64,000 nt of DNA from Candidatus Saccharimonadota bacterium (GCA_017540545.1 JAFYAV010000001.1:124001-188000); one strand, 5' to 3'. Positions 9,701-18,585 are shown, counted from the stretch's first letter. Made by a program: numbers and translations. The notes: generated by a model not told the origin, from the sequence alone.

Positions 9701-11055
9701 TGGATTGTCTTATCATTCTTGCATTGCGGATATTTATCAAACAGCCCTTGCTCAAACAACTCTTCCAACGCCCCTCTTCTCGCAGCTAACACGCTTACCG
9801 CCATTGATCTTCGCTCATCGTTTCCACTTGCGTTATCCGCCTCGCAACACTTGCCGATAGCTCGGACTAACTCTTCTCTAAAAACTGCCGAATCTAATAA
9901 GCCTTTTGCGCTCATTTTTCCATATAGACGCGGCTTAGGCCCAGTAGCGGTATAGACGCGTTTGTTTCCAAGAATGTCCGCCAATAATCTCATCGCATGC
10001 TTATCGTCAAAATCGAAATCCTCTAATGAGGCGTCTTCTCCATCCATTACGATAGCATCGAAGACCTCAAAAACGTTTTCTCTCCTCTCTTTACAAACAC
10101 TCATCCAATAATTAGTATCTTCATCATCCGAATGTAAAGAAAAATCCGACTCAATAGCACAAGTTAACAAAACATCTTCCATGGACCGACCCGGCGATCT
10201 ATTGCTGTTCGCTAATTCTTTTCGAGTAACCTCAAACATTAACGACGCATCGGCTGAATCGATAACCTCCTCGCTCATCAAATAGTCAAAAAGCTGCCTT
10301 CCGGCTTTACGATCCTTAGCGGCTTGTTCTTCATAACTCGTCCACTCGGTTCGTTTTTCCCAGTTTCTCCAACTTCGCGCGTTGTACGAATCCGCCATTG
10401 AAAGCAAGACGTTTCCGCCCATCTCTCGAAAAACCTCAATATCCGCCCTTTGTTCCGGACCAATTTTTTCGCCACTTTCCATAGCATCAAAAACATTATT
10501 TCCCAAGGCAAAATCCATTTTGTGATCTTCAATGAATAGCTCCCCGAAACGCTCCTTCCCATCATCCGTGGCAGACATTTCCTCATATATTCTTCCCAAA
10601 AGACCAGTCGGAAACCGTCGAAATGACGTACCGTTTTCAGTAAAACAATCGAGATACTGTTCATTATTAAGGATAATTTCTATCGGCATACCGCCATCCA
10701 AAAAACTAATCATTTCATCGCGGCGTACAACGCCTATTGGAACCAACACGGACAAAGCTTCACTCCAAGCCTTTTCGTTATTCACCTCATTTAAGTAAAC
10801 CTTAATAGCTTCTTCGACTTTTTGTCGCTGCTCATCATTCAGCTCATCAATATTATCTTGATGACCGTCAAAGACAGATATCATCGTCGAAAGGTTTTCA
10901 AGAGATATTTTCTTCTCGTCTACAGCCCTAGAAGCAATCTCCATGGCTCTCATCAAACTGGCACCTATTTCTCCAGCTCTCGCCTCATCGAGCGTCTCTT
11001 GTTGCTCATCTAATTCTTCGGATACTGCCCCTTCGCTATATTGAATCTTTTCCAT
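6724..11055 (-). CDS. giant protein of unknown function (~1,443 aa)
   Basis: Largest uninterrupted gene in the window. It begins MEKIQYSEGAVSEELDE (the ATG at 11055 follows GAGAGGT at a few nt; ATG 11058 is also possible). The protein is acidic, mostly helical in character and has no signal peptide or clear membrane helix, suggesting a large cytoplasmic protein. A Cys-pair motif (MRACLSCKTKG) lies near residue 1240, followed by a more ordered C-terminal ~200 residues ending in IGGDARTSGMRMVSGVEVIFN-like strands. I recognise no domain. A minus-strand TATAAT at 11078-11083 is a likely -10. No neighbour explains its role. Confidence 0.8.
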   Translation of the reverse strand: MEKIQYSEGAVSEELDEQQETLDEARAGEIGASLMRAMEIASRAVDEKKISLENLSTMISVFDGHQDNIDELNDEQRQKVEEAIKVYLNEVNNEKAWSEALSVLVPIGVVRRDEMISFLDGGMPIEIILNNEQYLDCFTENGTSFRRFPTGLLGRIYEEMSATDDGKERFGELFIEDHKMDFALGNNVFDAMESGEKIGPEQRADIEVFREMGGNVLLSMADSYNARSWRNWEKRTEWTSYEEQAAKDRKAGRQLFDYLMSEEVIDSADASLMFEVTRKELANSNRSPGRSMEDVLLTCAIESDFSLHSDDEDTNYWMSVCKERRENVFEVFDAIVMDGEDASLEDFDFDDKHAMRLLADILGNKRVYTATGPKPRLYGKMSAKGLLDSAVFREELVRAIGKCCEADNASGNDERRSMAVSVLAARRGALEELFEQGLFDKYPQCKNDKTIQKVIDGSFTEKDRLGLFGYGFADDEFYDENGEVNERFYERCAYVDEYVEVLDDDETRRLCENYLESCDFRRLAEFGGRNLDRGNVHGPVRGFIDEYKRLHLNEYNFSWLQFKSENIASYFGEEGVKPSFWQECVRQKEFAYLSTMDEKTLLEAGFDKPTKKILLGTTNAALGETGEVTKDNILSALTRFIYMDAQDWNEASEADLRIKEAFSESNLANKDEAMRQLRQIYEGHLKSNNETSFPKSLVILADYMHKNNGAGPLTQIEAFLDYCGALGEAEDEGLKEGVGRVEGKIKDWDNVDKANFYATGAEILSADPRLYKEFIGVFDRLDDSRDFKMFAQEIFPLFRAKLALLKSYDDHSNGIGVGYQDISYRDVDMDQLCNDLHKLLIPFTFMSRGDDEGEKAFRERREKGLAAVKENLFGEISGLFTEKFGIIPEAIPKELDKEGMRSVEDMVLYLSNIANPSVQKKNLIGYYLALQLSKREDGSTMWDAFRRGEKCDPSDYLTPEAARTVADQILHSGEANPLTMENTKIVSEERLREFEGALQEETSEIRVGSVSTIDVRLQNLKGNIEELADPDLYDDAMDKAKVAIISQYSPKMIGKVATALWQKEAKGRELAFNETETALADELIKLLVDAKLEVTPENIQKYLQQGFKELGPVAKTLSLIRESDVTKKVAELQDMLVPQGEVAAIFGELGEQFRPESGVLALNADLEFLDSIVSKGKKKGAFSGDPVEQMRKFGVVKEYLDGIEQRMAELDGIYSVIAKSFESIRVPNEGEGSNRAVVEKMQEIRRIISGGEMDNSVIISTCSINMNMIIENMRACLSCKTKGINNDTDLTFGESYKFYVYSQNGVKEKGSISDEIVYFVPTGQGDDLRMSFVMDQIYGTKNSDILLGHVGVLAKKARALKDKYPEVPISIFVTTNGASSCSVPIDSGNLLTHLASIEGVTVRSSTREVNIPESGYGDHYIEIGGDARTSGMRMVSGVEVIFN

Positions 11056-11100
11056 CATACCTCTCTTGTCTGTTTAAATTATACAAAAAAGACTAAACAT

Positions 11101-11124
11101 AACAAAAAGCAACCCTTCGGGTTG
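11101..11124 (-). terminator. terminator after tRNA-Ser(GGA)
   Basis: CAACCC-GAA-GGGTTG hairpin followed on the minus strand by CTTTTTGTT, just downstream of the tRNA 3' end. Confidence 0.8.
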
Positions 11125-11135
11125 TTTCTTGGACT

Positions 11136-11225
11136 TGGCGGAGAGAACAGGATTCGAACCTGCGAAGGCCTTGCGACCTTACACGCTTTCCAAGCGTGCT
11201 CCTTCAACCACTCGGACACCTCTCC
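11136..11225 (-). tRNA. tRNA-Ser(GGA)
   Basis: 90-nt type II tRNA on the minus strand, 5' GGAGAGG with matching 3' acceptor strand, G73 and encoded CCA. The anticodon loop CTTGGAAAG gives GGA (reads UCC/UCU). It has the long variable arm typical of Ser and a TTCGAAT T-loop. Confidence 0.95.
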
Positions 11226-11333
11226 AGTTCCACCTATTCTACCACAAAAACACCCCTTCGACTAGTGTCGCGCTCCTCAAATAAAAACCTTATATTTTTA
11301 ACACTATCAATTTTCTTATTGCCCAAAAATAGA

Positions 11334-11339
11334 TATAAT
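11334..11339 (+). promoter_or_regulatory. -10 box upstream of the ABC exporter
   Basis: TATAAT 32 nt before the ATP-binding protein ATG. The -35 region is weak, and no strong ribosome binding site precedes the start. Confidence 0.5.
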
Positions 11340-11371
11340 ATTTGTAGTCAAAAAATTAACACATAACTGCG

Positions 11372-12304
11372 ATGCCTAAAGAAAAGAACGAAATCATTAT
11401 CGAACTCAAAGCCGTTACGAAGCGCTACGGTTTTGGCGACGCTGAATCTTTCGCGCTTCACAACTTCGACCTCACCGTCAAGCGCGGTGAATTCATCATG
11501 ATTATGGGGCCATCTGGCTGTGGTAAAACTACTCTACTAAACATCATTGGCCTGCTCGATCGCCCCACTTCCGGCCAATATCTCCTTAACGACAAAAGCG
11601 TCGACCACATTTCGTCCCGCAAGAAAGCACAGTTCCGCGCCAATGAAATCGGTTTTATCTTCCAGAACTTCAATCTTATCCCAAACTTATCCGTCATCGA
11701 GAACGTCTCACTTCCGCTCATTTATTCTGGCCATCACAAAACTCGCCGTCTCAAAAAAGCCGACGAAATTCTTGAACGTTTCCATCTACGCGAGCGCGAA
11801 TATTACATGCCCTACCAACTTTCCGGCGGCCAACAACAGCGTGTAGCCATCGCTCGCAGCCTTATTTCAAAACCATCCATCATTCTTGCCGATGAGCCTA
11901 CCGGCAACCTCGATAGTCGCAGCAGCCATATTATCATGGAAGAACTCCGCGATATTCATGCTCAAGGCAACACCATTATCATGGTCACCCATAACCCCTC
12001 TCTCACAACCTACGCCACCCGCGTTATCAACATGCTCGACGGCGAAATTGACACCGACATCAAAACCGTCGACGACAGCGAACTTCCTCGTCCAGGCAGC
12101 CCAGAACGCATCTCTGTCCGCATCCTCAGCAAAAAACGTCCCGTCGAGCTCGAAGTCGATTCCAAAACCAAAGTCGTTGTCTCTGGCGAACATGTCACAA
12201 TCGGCGACAGCAACAGTATAGACGCCGTTACTAAGCCAAAACCAAAAAAGAAACTCGCCAAAAAGCCACGCAAAAAAATTAAACCAGAAAAGAAGGAGCC
12301 TTAA
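11372..12304 (+). CDS. MacB/LolD-type ABC transporter ATP-binding protein
   Basis: ATPase of a MacB-type exporter. Walker [10 protein letters not shown] (residues 46-54), Q-loop [12 protein letters not shown], signature [15 protein letters not shown], Walker [13 protein letters not shown] and switch His in MVTHNP are all intact. Unusually, ~80 residues follow the ATPase core and end in a Lys/Pro-rich tail ([21 protein letters not shown]), probably disordered and membrane- or nucleic-acid-facing. The permease gene starts 2 nt after the stop, so the two form one unit. No periplasmic adaptor (MacA-like) is present here. Confidence 0.93.
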   Translation: MPKEKNEIIIELKAVTKRYGFGDAESFALHNFDLTVKRGEFIMIMGPSGCGKTTLLNIIGLLDRPTSGQYLLNDKSVDHISSRKKAQFRANEIGFIFQNFNLIPNLSVIENVSLPLIYSGHHKTRRLKKADEILERFHLREREYYMPYQLSGGQQQRVAIARSLISKPSIILADEPTGNLDSRSSHIIMEELRDIHAQGNTIIMVTHNPSLTTYATRVINMLDGEIDTDIKTVDDSELPRPGSPERISVRILSKKRPVELEVDSKTKVVVSGEHVTIGDSNSIDAVTKPKPKKKLAKKPRKKIKPEKKEP

Positions 12305-12306
12305 TT

Positions 12307-13536
12307 ATGGCACTGCTACTAAATACTCATCTTCATCTCGCCATCGATAGCCTTCGTCGTAATCGTGGGCGCACTTTCCTTTCTGCTCTCGGTATTGCCA
12401 TCGGCGTAGCTTCAATCGTCCTCATACTCTCCCTCACCGGCGGCATCAATCAGCTCATTAATGCCAACTCCGACCGCAACAACGCCGACCTCATCCTCGT
12501 TCGCCCTCTTGCTGGCAAGAATGCCACCGAAAGTATTATTGATGAGTTTACTTCAAATAATCAATTCACTAAATCTAGTTTAACCTTGGAAGATGTTAAA
12601 ACTATTAGCAAAATTGAGAAGGTCTCCTCTACTGCCCCCATCGCTGCTTCCACCAACGCTATCAAAATCGGTAATCGCACCGTTCAGTCAGTAGACATCG
12701 TTGCTACCAATGCGGATTTCGCAAACATCGTCTCCCTTCGCCTAAAGAATGGGCAATTTCTTGAGTCGAGCCTCCGCAAAAATGTCGCCGTTCTCGGCTA
12801 TGACATCGCCATGCAACAATTCGGTGGCACCGAATCACTCGCCAAAACCTTCAACTACAATGGTCAAAATTTCCTCGTCGTCGGCGTTCTCGACAAAATC
12901 GACGACCCCGTAAACTACAATGGCGTCAATCTCGACGATTCCGTCATTATCGACATCGATTTCGCCAGTACGTTCGAATCGTCCATTCAAATTCAACAAA
13001 TCGACGTCCGCGCCGAAACTACCGACTCCGTCACGGCAATTACCGAATCTATCCACAAAGAACTATCAAAAACCAAAAATGGCGATCAGAATTTTTCCGT
13101 CATCACTAGCGCCGAAGATATGCACCCCGCCGGTTCCCTCCTCTCCATCGTCTCCGGCATGCTCACTCTTGTTGCTTCTATCTCACTTATTGTTGGTGGC
13201 ATCGGTGTCATGAACATTATGCTCGTCTCCGTCTCAGAACGCACTCGCGAGATTGGCATCCGAAAATCCGTTGGCGCATCTTCCGGCAACATTCTCCTTC
13301 AATTCCTATTCGAGTCCATCATCCTCAGTATTTCGGGTGGCATCCTCGGTTTTATTCTTGGCTACATCGGTGCTTTCATCATTTCCCTCATGACACCATT
13401 CGCCCCACATATTTCCTGGCAAATCATCATCATTACTAGCGCCGTCTCCCTCACCGTCGGCATACTCTTCGGCATTTACCCTGCCATTAAAGCTGCCAAC
13501 AAAGACCCTATTACCTCACTAAAGTATTACCGATAA
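12307..13536 (+). CDS. MacB-type ABC transporter permease
   Basis: 409-codon FtsX/MacB-fold permease. The N-terminal membrane helix follows LRRNRGRTFLSALGIAIGVASI, then a large extracytoplasmic region (residues ~50-270, MacB periplasmic-core-like), then three membrane helices with the family signature GGIGVMNIMLVSVSERTREIGIRKSVGAS near residue 298. It ends in the usual AIKAANKDPITSLKYYR. Probably works with the preceding ATPase as a dimer to expel peptides, lipids or antibiotics; substrate unknown. A bidirectional terminator follows. Confidence 0.92.
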   Translation: MALLLNTHLHLAIDSLRRNRGRTFLSALGIAIGVASIVLILSLTGGINQLINANSDRNNADLILVRPLAGKNATESIIDEFTSNNQFTKSSLTLEDVKTISKIEKVSSTAPIAASTNAIKIGNRTVQSVDIVATNADFANIVSLRLKNGQFLESSLRKNVAVLGYDIAMQQFGGTESLAKTFNYNGQNFLVVGVLDKIDDPVNYNGVNLDDSVIIDIDFASTFESSIQIQQIDVRAETTDSVTAITESIHKELSKTKNGDQNFSVITSAEDMHPAGSLLSIVSGMLTLVASISLIVGGIGVMNIMLVSVSERTREIGIRKSVGASSGNILLQFLFESIILSISGGILGFILGYIGAFIISLMTPFAPHISWQIIIITSAVSLTVGILFGIYPAIKAANKDPITSLKYYR

Positions 13537-13550
13537 TTATCGGGCCCACA

Positions 13551-13578
13551 AAAATATCCCCATTCGGGGATATTTTTT
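13551..13578. terminator. bidirectional terminator
   Basis: AAAATATCCCC-ATTC-GGGGATATTTT with T-runs on both sides, between the convergent permease gene and the 730-codon gene. Confidence 0.9.
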
Positions 13579-15769
13579 AAGCTGCTTCCGCTCCTGCTGG
13601 TTTGACCGCAGCAGCACTTGCCGGCTTCTTCTTCGGTCCTTCATCTAACCCCCCGATTAACCCATGCTTAACTAGGACGCTCATCGCACGACTTTCATTT
13701 CTATCGGTATAAATCCATCTACCATTATGCTTCTCTAATATATTCCTCTGCTTTTCCGTTGACATACGGTTCCATGTCTTAACGGCTTCATTGAGTTTCT
13801 GCGCCTCTTCCTTCGATAGTGTTCCGCGTTTGGCGTTATAGGCATTCTTCATAAATGTCGCCACCTCCGATCCACTCATGTTGGCGAAATTCTCCTTCGT
13901 CAACATCCCACTATTACTACTACCCTCACTTTGCTCTTCATTTTCTGCCCGACTATCATCTGCGGCTTGCTTGTCACCACCGTCCAAGGCTTCCCCAGCC
14001 GTAGCTGCCGGCACAACACGAGTCTTGCCAGATTCGCCATTATTCAATTGTTTCTTGATGCTCCTTACGGCATCCTTGTTCCGCTCAGATTTTGTTTCGA
14101 ACGCTCCCCTATGTATAACCTGGAAGCCACGCATGACGTCATCCATAGATTTTCCGTGCATCGCTCGCTTTGCCGCCTCCTCGACAACCTCCTCATAGTT
14201 ATCCATCACTAATGCAATCTTCTCGCCGCCACGAATAGAGCCCATCGCCGTTTTGAACCGAGCAAGAACTCTTTCTCTCGCTTTCCGTTTCATATCGCTA
14301 TTAACCTTAGAATTCTCAACCATGACTATATCGTTTGCATACTTTCGTACCGCGTCATATACATCAACTGCATGCTGCGCTTCTAGGCTAGCAAGATTAA
14401 CAACTTTACCTTCACTATTCCGAACAATGTATTTGCCGTTTTTCCCTATTGATACTTCCAATACATCAGTACGCTGATCGCTATCTTTCCCCAACTCTTT
14501 TCTGCGCGCTCGCACGGTTGCCAAATCATATTGAGCATTAATAAAACGCTCAATATCGCCATAACTACCCGCCCAAGTCGCCTCTCCTACAATTCCATTA
14601 AGCTCATCTAGTCTCTTCGATTCATCATCGGTCAACTCGCCTGTTTCTTTTTTATATTGCAGGGCATTTCTTTCGCCAATCAACTTTCTCGTCTGGCCAA
14701 GATTTGCAGATGTTCCAAGATCATCCCAAACAGCATCAGGCTGTTGTTTTTCCGCACCCTCACGCATCATCTCCTGCGAAACATTATCTGCCTCACTAAA
14801 CAGCGTTTCACCGCTTATTCCCATAGCTATCAGTGGGCGTATTTCTGTTTTTCCATCTCTATACTTATCGTAATCTTTATTAACAGCCAAAATCTGCGAG
14901 AGATCCATGCGTCGAAGTTGCTTCATGTCTCCCCCCGTACTCTGGTACCACTTCACAAATCTAGTAGCCCCATGCGAAAGCAATCCCATCCTGACATATC
15001 TAGTATACCTATTGCTAATCACGCTCATTTCCTCATACGACTTCCCCTTCAATGAGCACGGATTAATCTTTTCTACGCGCTGTAACCAATCTACGAAACG
15101 CACTTCGCCCTCAGAAAACAGCTTGTCTCTCAATTCCGCCGCCTTCTCTTCTTCACTCTTTTCAGCTTTGTTCTCTTCTGGCTTCTCGCCGCCATTTCCA
15201 TCACCCCCCTCCGCTTGCTTATCATCAGGCTTCTCGCCTTCCACACTCACAGGAGCATCGGCTGGCTTCTCGCCATCCCCACCCGCAGGAGCTTCAGCCG
15301 GTTTCTCTCCATCTCCACTTGCAGGAGCTCCCGCTGGTTTCTCCCCGTCTCCGCTCGCAGGAGCTTCGGCTGGCTTCTCCCCGTCTCCACTCGCAGGAGC
15401 TTCTGCTGGTTTCTCACCATCCCCACCTGCAGGAGCTTCGGCTGGCTTCTCGCCACCATTCCCATCACCCCCCTCCGCTGGCTTGTCGATGGGCTTATCA
15501 GCACTAGATCCAGAACCATTCGCATTCTCATATATCTTAAGGAAATTCTTCATCAAAATTTCTGCTTGCTTAGGATCGAGACCCGCAAGATTCTCGGCCA
15601 TTAACCCAGTAAACTCAACTCTTTTACTAGACTCGAGCTGCGTAGACAATTTCATGGCCATGAGTAACACCGCCTCGCCAATTTTCTGCGCTTCTTCTGG
15701 CGGCAATTCTCTATTATTCCCCTCTTGTTCCGCTCCACCCATAGGGGGGACTTCGCTACGACCTATCAT
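13577..15769 (-). CDS. large protein of unknown function with Pro/Ala/Glu tandem repeats
   Basis: 730 codons. A short helical N-terminal region (~80 residues) is followed by a low-complexity segment (~residues 90-200) built of an 11-residue unit of the type GDGEKPAEAPA. A long helical, charged region (~residues 205-730) ends in a Lys/Ala-rich tail. There is no signal peptide, membrane helix or recognised catalytic motif. The start is directly adjacent to the stop of the 110-codon upstream gene, so both are likely co-transcribed. The repeat is encoded by near-identical 33-bp units and may vary in number between strains. Function unknown. Confidence 0.8.
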   Translation of the reverse strand: MIGRSEVPPMGGAEQEGNNRELPPEEAQKIGEAVLLMAMKLSTQLESSKRVEFTGLMAENLAGLDPKQAEILMKNFLKIYENANGSGSSADKPIDKPAEGGDGNGGEKPAEAPAGGDGEKPAEAPASGDGEKPAEAPASGDGEKPAGAPASGDGEKPAEAPAGGDGEKPADAPVSVEGEKPDDKQAEGGDGNGGEKPEENKAEKSEEEKAAELRDKLFSEGEVRFVDWLQRVEKINPCSLKGKSYEEMSVISNRYTRYVRMGLLSHGATRFVKWYQSTGGDMKQLRRMDLSQILAVNKDYDKYRDGKTEIRPLIAMGISGETLFSEADNVSQEMMREGAEKQQPDAVWDDLGTSANLGQTRKLIGERNALQYKKETGELTDDESKRLDELNGIVGEATWAGSYGDIERFINAQYDLATVRARRKELGKDSDQRTDVLEVSIGKNGKYIVRNSEGKVVNLASLEAQHAVDVYDAVRKYANDIVMVENSKVNSDMKRKARERVLARFKTAMGSIRGGEKIALVMDNYEEVVEEAAKRAMHGKSMDDVMRGFQVIHRGAFETKSERNKDAVRSIKKQLNNGESGKTRVVPAATAGEALDGGDKQAADDSRAENEEQSEGSSNSGMLTKENFANMSGSEVATFMKNAYNAKRGTLSKEEAQKLNEAVKTWNRMSTEKQRNILEKHNGRWIYTDRNESRAMSVLVKHGLIGGLDEGPKKKPASAAAVKPAGAEAA
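15235..15465. repeat. 33-bp tandem repeat encoding GDGEKPAEAPA
   Basis: About six consecutive near-identical 33-bp units within the 730-codon gene, each encoding GDGEKPA(E/G/D)AP(A/V)-type repeats. Two flanking GGDGNGGEKP units border the array. Confidence 0.9.
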
Positions 15770-16102
15770 CTAAAAACCCTCCTCGTCATCACCCGGCACA
15801 AGCATATCGCCGAGATATAAATCTCTAAAAATCATCATCGTATCAAAGGAAATTTTCTCTAAATCAAGCCCGGCATCTTTCATATAATTCGCCACATCCT
15901 CACGTTTAATGGAGCCGTTCTCTAAACCACTAGCCAACTCAACTGCCTTATCTTCTGGCAAGGCATTTATCGCCGCCTCATCGATTTTATCTAAAAGCGT
16001 TTCCGTCATATTACCAATCACTCGCTCTCGTGCCTCCTCGTCAAGATCGGCAATGCCCTTCTGCTCCAAGAGACTATCGATAAACTCGCGAACCTTCTCC
16101 AT
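15770..16102 (-). CDS. small acidic helical protein, DUF5663-like
   Basis: 110 codons, beginning MEKVREFIDSLLEQKGIADL. It is all-helical and acidic with no membrane segment. The layout (EERVIGNMTETLLDKIDEAAINALPEDKAVELAS, then a second helical pair) recalls DUF5663 proteins of CPR bacteria; this family call is from memory of pattern and is tentative. It is the first gene of a two-gene unit, with the next start adjacent to its stop. GAGAGGT precedes the ATG, and an extended -10 (TGTTATGAT) lies ~32 nt upstream. Confidence 0.65.
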   Translation of the reverse strand: MEKVREFIDSLLEQKGIADLDEEARERVIGNMTETLLDKIDEAAINALPEDKAVELASGLENGSIKREDVANYMKDAGLDLEKISFDTMMIFRDLYLGDMLVPGDDEEGF

Positions 16103-16133
16103 TATTCAACCTCTCTTATCTATATTTATATTA

Positions 16134-16145
16134 ATCATAACATAA
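16134..16145 (-). promoter_or_regulatory. extended -10 promoter (TTATGTTATGAT)
   Basis: Minus-strand TTATGTTATGAT, a TGN extended -10, 32 nt before the small helical protein gene. The same 12-mer pattern TTATGTTATNAT occurs at 49362 and 51600. Confidence 0.5.
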
Positions 16146-16186
16146 TCACTTTCAAAGCACCAAAATGCAAAACACCAAAATTGTGG

Positions 16187-16192
16187 TATAAT
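16187..16192 (+). promoter_or_regulatory. -10 box of tsaD (leaderless)
   Basis: TGG-TATAAT extended -10 ending 8 nt before the tsaD ATG; there is no room for a ribosome binding site. Confidence 0.7.
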
Positions 16193-16200
16193 AATAAATA

Positions 16201-17238
16201 ATGAAAATCTTGGGAATCGAAAGTTCGTGCGACGAAACTGCTGCCGCCGTGGTCGAAAACGGCAACAAAATCCTTTCAAATGTCGTAGTGTCACAGATCG
16301 ACATTCATGCCGCCTACGGCGGCGTTATTCCAGAAGTCGCCGCTCGTAGTCACATCGAAGCCATTCAGCCCGTCATCAACAAAGCCCTAGCCGATGCCAA
16401 TCTTGCAATCGAAGACATTGACGCTATTGCCGTTACTCACACCCCCGGCTTAGTCGGTTCACTGCTCATTGGAACACTCGCCGCCCGTACTATCGCTATT
16501 ATTAATAACATCCCTTTCTATCCTACCCATCACCTCAAATCGCATATTTACGCTAACTGGCTCAGTGGCTTCGAACCAAGTTTTCCACTGCTTTCTGCCG
16601 TTATCTCCGGCGGACACACTCAAATTATCTATATGGACCGTCATGATAATTTCGAAATAATCGGCACTACCCGCGACGACGCCATCGGCGAATGCTTCGA
16701 CAAAGTTGCCAAAATTCTTGGCCTCCCCTACCCTGGCGGCCCCGCCATCTCCAAAGCAGCCGAATCTGGCAATCCACAAAAATACAAACTTCCTATTCCC
16801 AAAGTCGGCGAACTCGATTTCTCCTTCAGTGGCCTCAAGACCGCCGTCTTGCGTGCCATCCAAAAGGAGCTTGACCTACCCATCACCACTCCTTCATATG
16901 AGCTCCAAAATCATCTCACCGAACAACAAATCTCCGATTTCGCCGCCAGTTTTCAGGCTACGGCCATTAAAATCCTTATCCAAAAACTCAAAAAAGCCAG
17001 CGTCGCCTACCCCGCCAAATCCATCCTACTTGCCGGCGGCGTCTCCGCCAATCACCCCCTCTGCGCCGAACTTCAAAAAACCTTTAGCAAGACTCATCAA
17101 GTATTCTTCCCCGAGCCAAGACTTAGCACCGACAACGGCGCCATGGTCGCCTCCGCCGCCTACTATTCTATCCAATCCGGCGAAAAACCCACTGACCCAT
17201 ACGAGCTGGACATTTCACCTCGCTCCACGATTCACTAA
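16201..17238 (+). CDS. tsaD: tRNA N6-adenosine threonylcarbamoyltransferase
   Basis: Transfers the threonylcarbamoyl group to A37 of ANN-decoding tRNAs. It begins MKILGIESSCDETAAAVV, the classic TsaD/Gcp start. The metal-binding His pair is present in THHLKSHIYANW, followed by SGGHTQ and the ASKHA nucleotide motifs (GECFDKVAK, PGGPAISKAA, LAGGVSANHPL) and the C-terminal Asp in STDNGAM. Its 345 residues match the family. The ATG lies 8 nt after a perfect extended -10, so the mRNA is probably leaderless. Partner genes (tsaB, tsaE) are not in the window. Confidence 0.97.
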   Translation: MKILGIESSCDETAAAVVENGNKILSNVVVSQIDIHAAYGGVIPEVAARSHIEAIQPVINKALADANLAIEDIDAIAVTHTPGLVGSLLIGTLAARTIAIINNIPFYPTHHLKSHIYANWLSGFEPSFPLLSAVISGGHTQIIYMDRHDNFEIIGTTRDDAIGECFDKVAKILGLPYPGGPAISKAAESGNPQKYKLPIPKVGELDFSFSGLKTAVLRAIQKELDLPITTPSYELQNHLTEQQISDFAASFQATAIKILIQKLKKASVAYPAKSILLAGGVSANHPLCAELQKTFSKTHQVFFPEPRLSTDNGAMVASAAYYSIQSGEKPTDPYELDISPRSTIH

Positions 17239-17276
17239 TTTGTCCCCTACCCTTAAAAAACTTGCTCAAAGTACGC

Positions 17277-17282
17277 TATAAT
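17277..17282 (+). promoter_or_regulatory. -10 box of the aminotransferase-like gene (leaderless)
   Basis: TATAAT ending 7 nt before the ATG at 17290; -35 not evident. Confidence 0.6.
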
Positions 17283-17289
17283 ATCCCCA

Positions 17290-18486
17290 ATGGATTTAAG
17301 CCAATCAAATCTCGCTATTCGCAAATTACTTGCCGAATATTCGCATACCGATCACGACGATTGGTTTTTGACTTTTAAAGCTCGCTTTGGCATGGCCGTC
17401 GCCATGCAATGCATTTACGACATCTACGGCCACGGCGAAGTTATCACCCAACCATATACCTGTATTACTGCCATCAATCCCATTCTCGCCAGCAATCTCA
17501 AACCAGTCTACACCGATGTCGATCCAAATACTCTCAGCCTAACTAATCCCGAAAAACTCTACAGCAGCAAAACTGTCGCCGTCGTTATGCAACACACCAT
17601 GGGCATCATTGGCGACGATTCGGCCGATATTGCCGCCTTCGCCAAAAAACATCGCCTCATTTTATTCGAAGATTCCGCCCACTGTCTCACTCGCATGGCT
17701 ACCGACAAATCCGGCAAAGTGCTTGCAGACATCTCCGTTCACTCTTTTGGCGTGGAAAAAATACTTCAAAGCACTAAATTCGGCGGCGCCATCTATATCA
17801 ACCCTGCGCTTAAGCACAAAAATGCTCAACTTTACGAAAAAATCACGAGTAGCCTCCTCAATCTGCCCCAACCGCCACTCGGGCTCAAGCTTCGCTCGCG
17901 CACTTATCGTTTCCAAAACGGCATTCTTCAACGCATGCCCAACTCCATCTATCACGACCTTCGCAATCTCGCCTATAAGGCCCACATTTTTGAACTCGCC
18001 GTCGCGCCATACGAACAATCTGGCGAACAATCTCGCCCTTACGCTACAACCAAATACGTCAACAAAATCATTCTTCAACACCTCCCTGCCCTACCTGCTA
18101 ACTACAAACGACGTCTCAAAAACACTCGCACCTACAACAAAGAGCTAGCCAATAATGGCAACTTCACCATTCTTGCTCCAATCGAACAACCACTCTTGGC
18201 ATACCCAATTCTCTTCCCTACTACTGCCGCCGCCACAGAAGTCTACGATGTGTTAACTAGTTCAAAATTCCATATCCGCCGTTGGTATTCTCCACTGCTC
18301 TACCCAGGCCCCACTTCCAACCGCCGTTATTCATACAACCCCAAAATGGCACCAACCGCCGAGGATATTCATTCTCGAGTACTTTGCCTTCCAACCGACC
18401 TCTCGCCCGAAAGGATGAAAACCATACTTTCCATTATTAAGCCTGTCAAAAATCCTGTAGAGAAAATCATAAAATCTCAAAAGTAA
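17290..18486 (+). CDS. DegT/DnrJ/EryC1/StrS-like PLP-dependent enzyme
   Basis: 398-codon protein with the fold-type I aminotransferase pattern of the DegT family (enzymes that aminate or otherwise modify nucleotide sugars). The PLP-binding acid lies in LILFEDSAHCL, and the candidate Schiff-base Lys is in SVHSFGVEKILQSTKFGG (~residue 157). The flanking sequence diverges from the usual SF-x2-K-x2-TTGEGG, so the substrate and even the reaction are uncertain. Upstream parts (RFGMAVAMQCIYDIYG, VITQPYTCITAINPI) match the cofactor-ring region. Leaderless start. A hairpin terminator follows. No sugar-nucleotide genes are adjacent. Confidence 0.75.
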   Translation: MDLSQSNLAIRKLLAEYSHTDHDDWFLTFKARFGMAVAMQCIYDIYGHGEVITQPYTCITAINPILASNLKPVYTDVDPNTLSLTNPEKLYSSKTVAVVMQHTMGIIGDDSADIAAFAKKHRLILFEDSAHCLTRMATDKSGKVLADISVHSFGVEKILQSTKFGGAIYINPALKHKNAQLYEKITSSLLNLPQPPLGLKLRSRTYRFQNGILQRMPNSIYHDLRNLAYKAHIFELAVAPYEQSGEQSRPYATTKYVNKIILQHLPALPANYKRRLKNTRTYNKELANNGNFTILAPIEQPLLAYPILFPTTAAATEVYDVLTSSKFHIRRWYSPLLYPGPTSNRRYSYNPKMAPTAEDIHSRVLCLPTDLSPERMKTILSIIKPVKNPVEKIIKSQK

Positions 18487-18511
18487 TAATTATTTAGCAA
18501 ACAACATCTAA

Positions 18512-18536
18512 TTCGCCGCAGGCGAAAATTTTTTTC
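18512..18536 (+). terminator. terminator of the aminotransferase-like gene
   Basis: TTCGCC-GCA-GGCGAA followed by AATTTTTTT on the plus strand. A second small hairpin (TGCGC-GCA-GCGCA) with an A-run follows at ~18548-18560. Confidence 0.8.
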
Positions 18537-18585
18537 GAAAATATATTATGCGCGCAGCGCAAAAAAAATTTTTAAAAAATACCCC

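Noticed and set aside
14907-15773. 288-codon plus-strand frame opposite the 730-codon gene
   Set aside because: Pro/Ser/Ala-rich mirror of the 33-bp coding repeat; not a separate gene.
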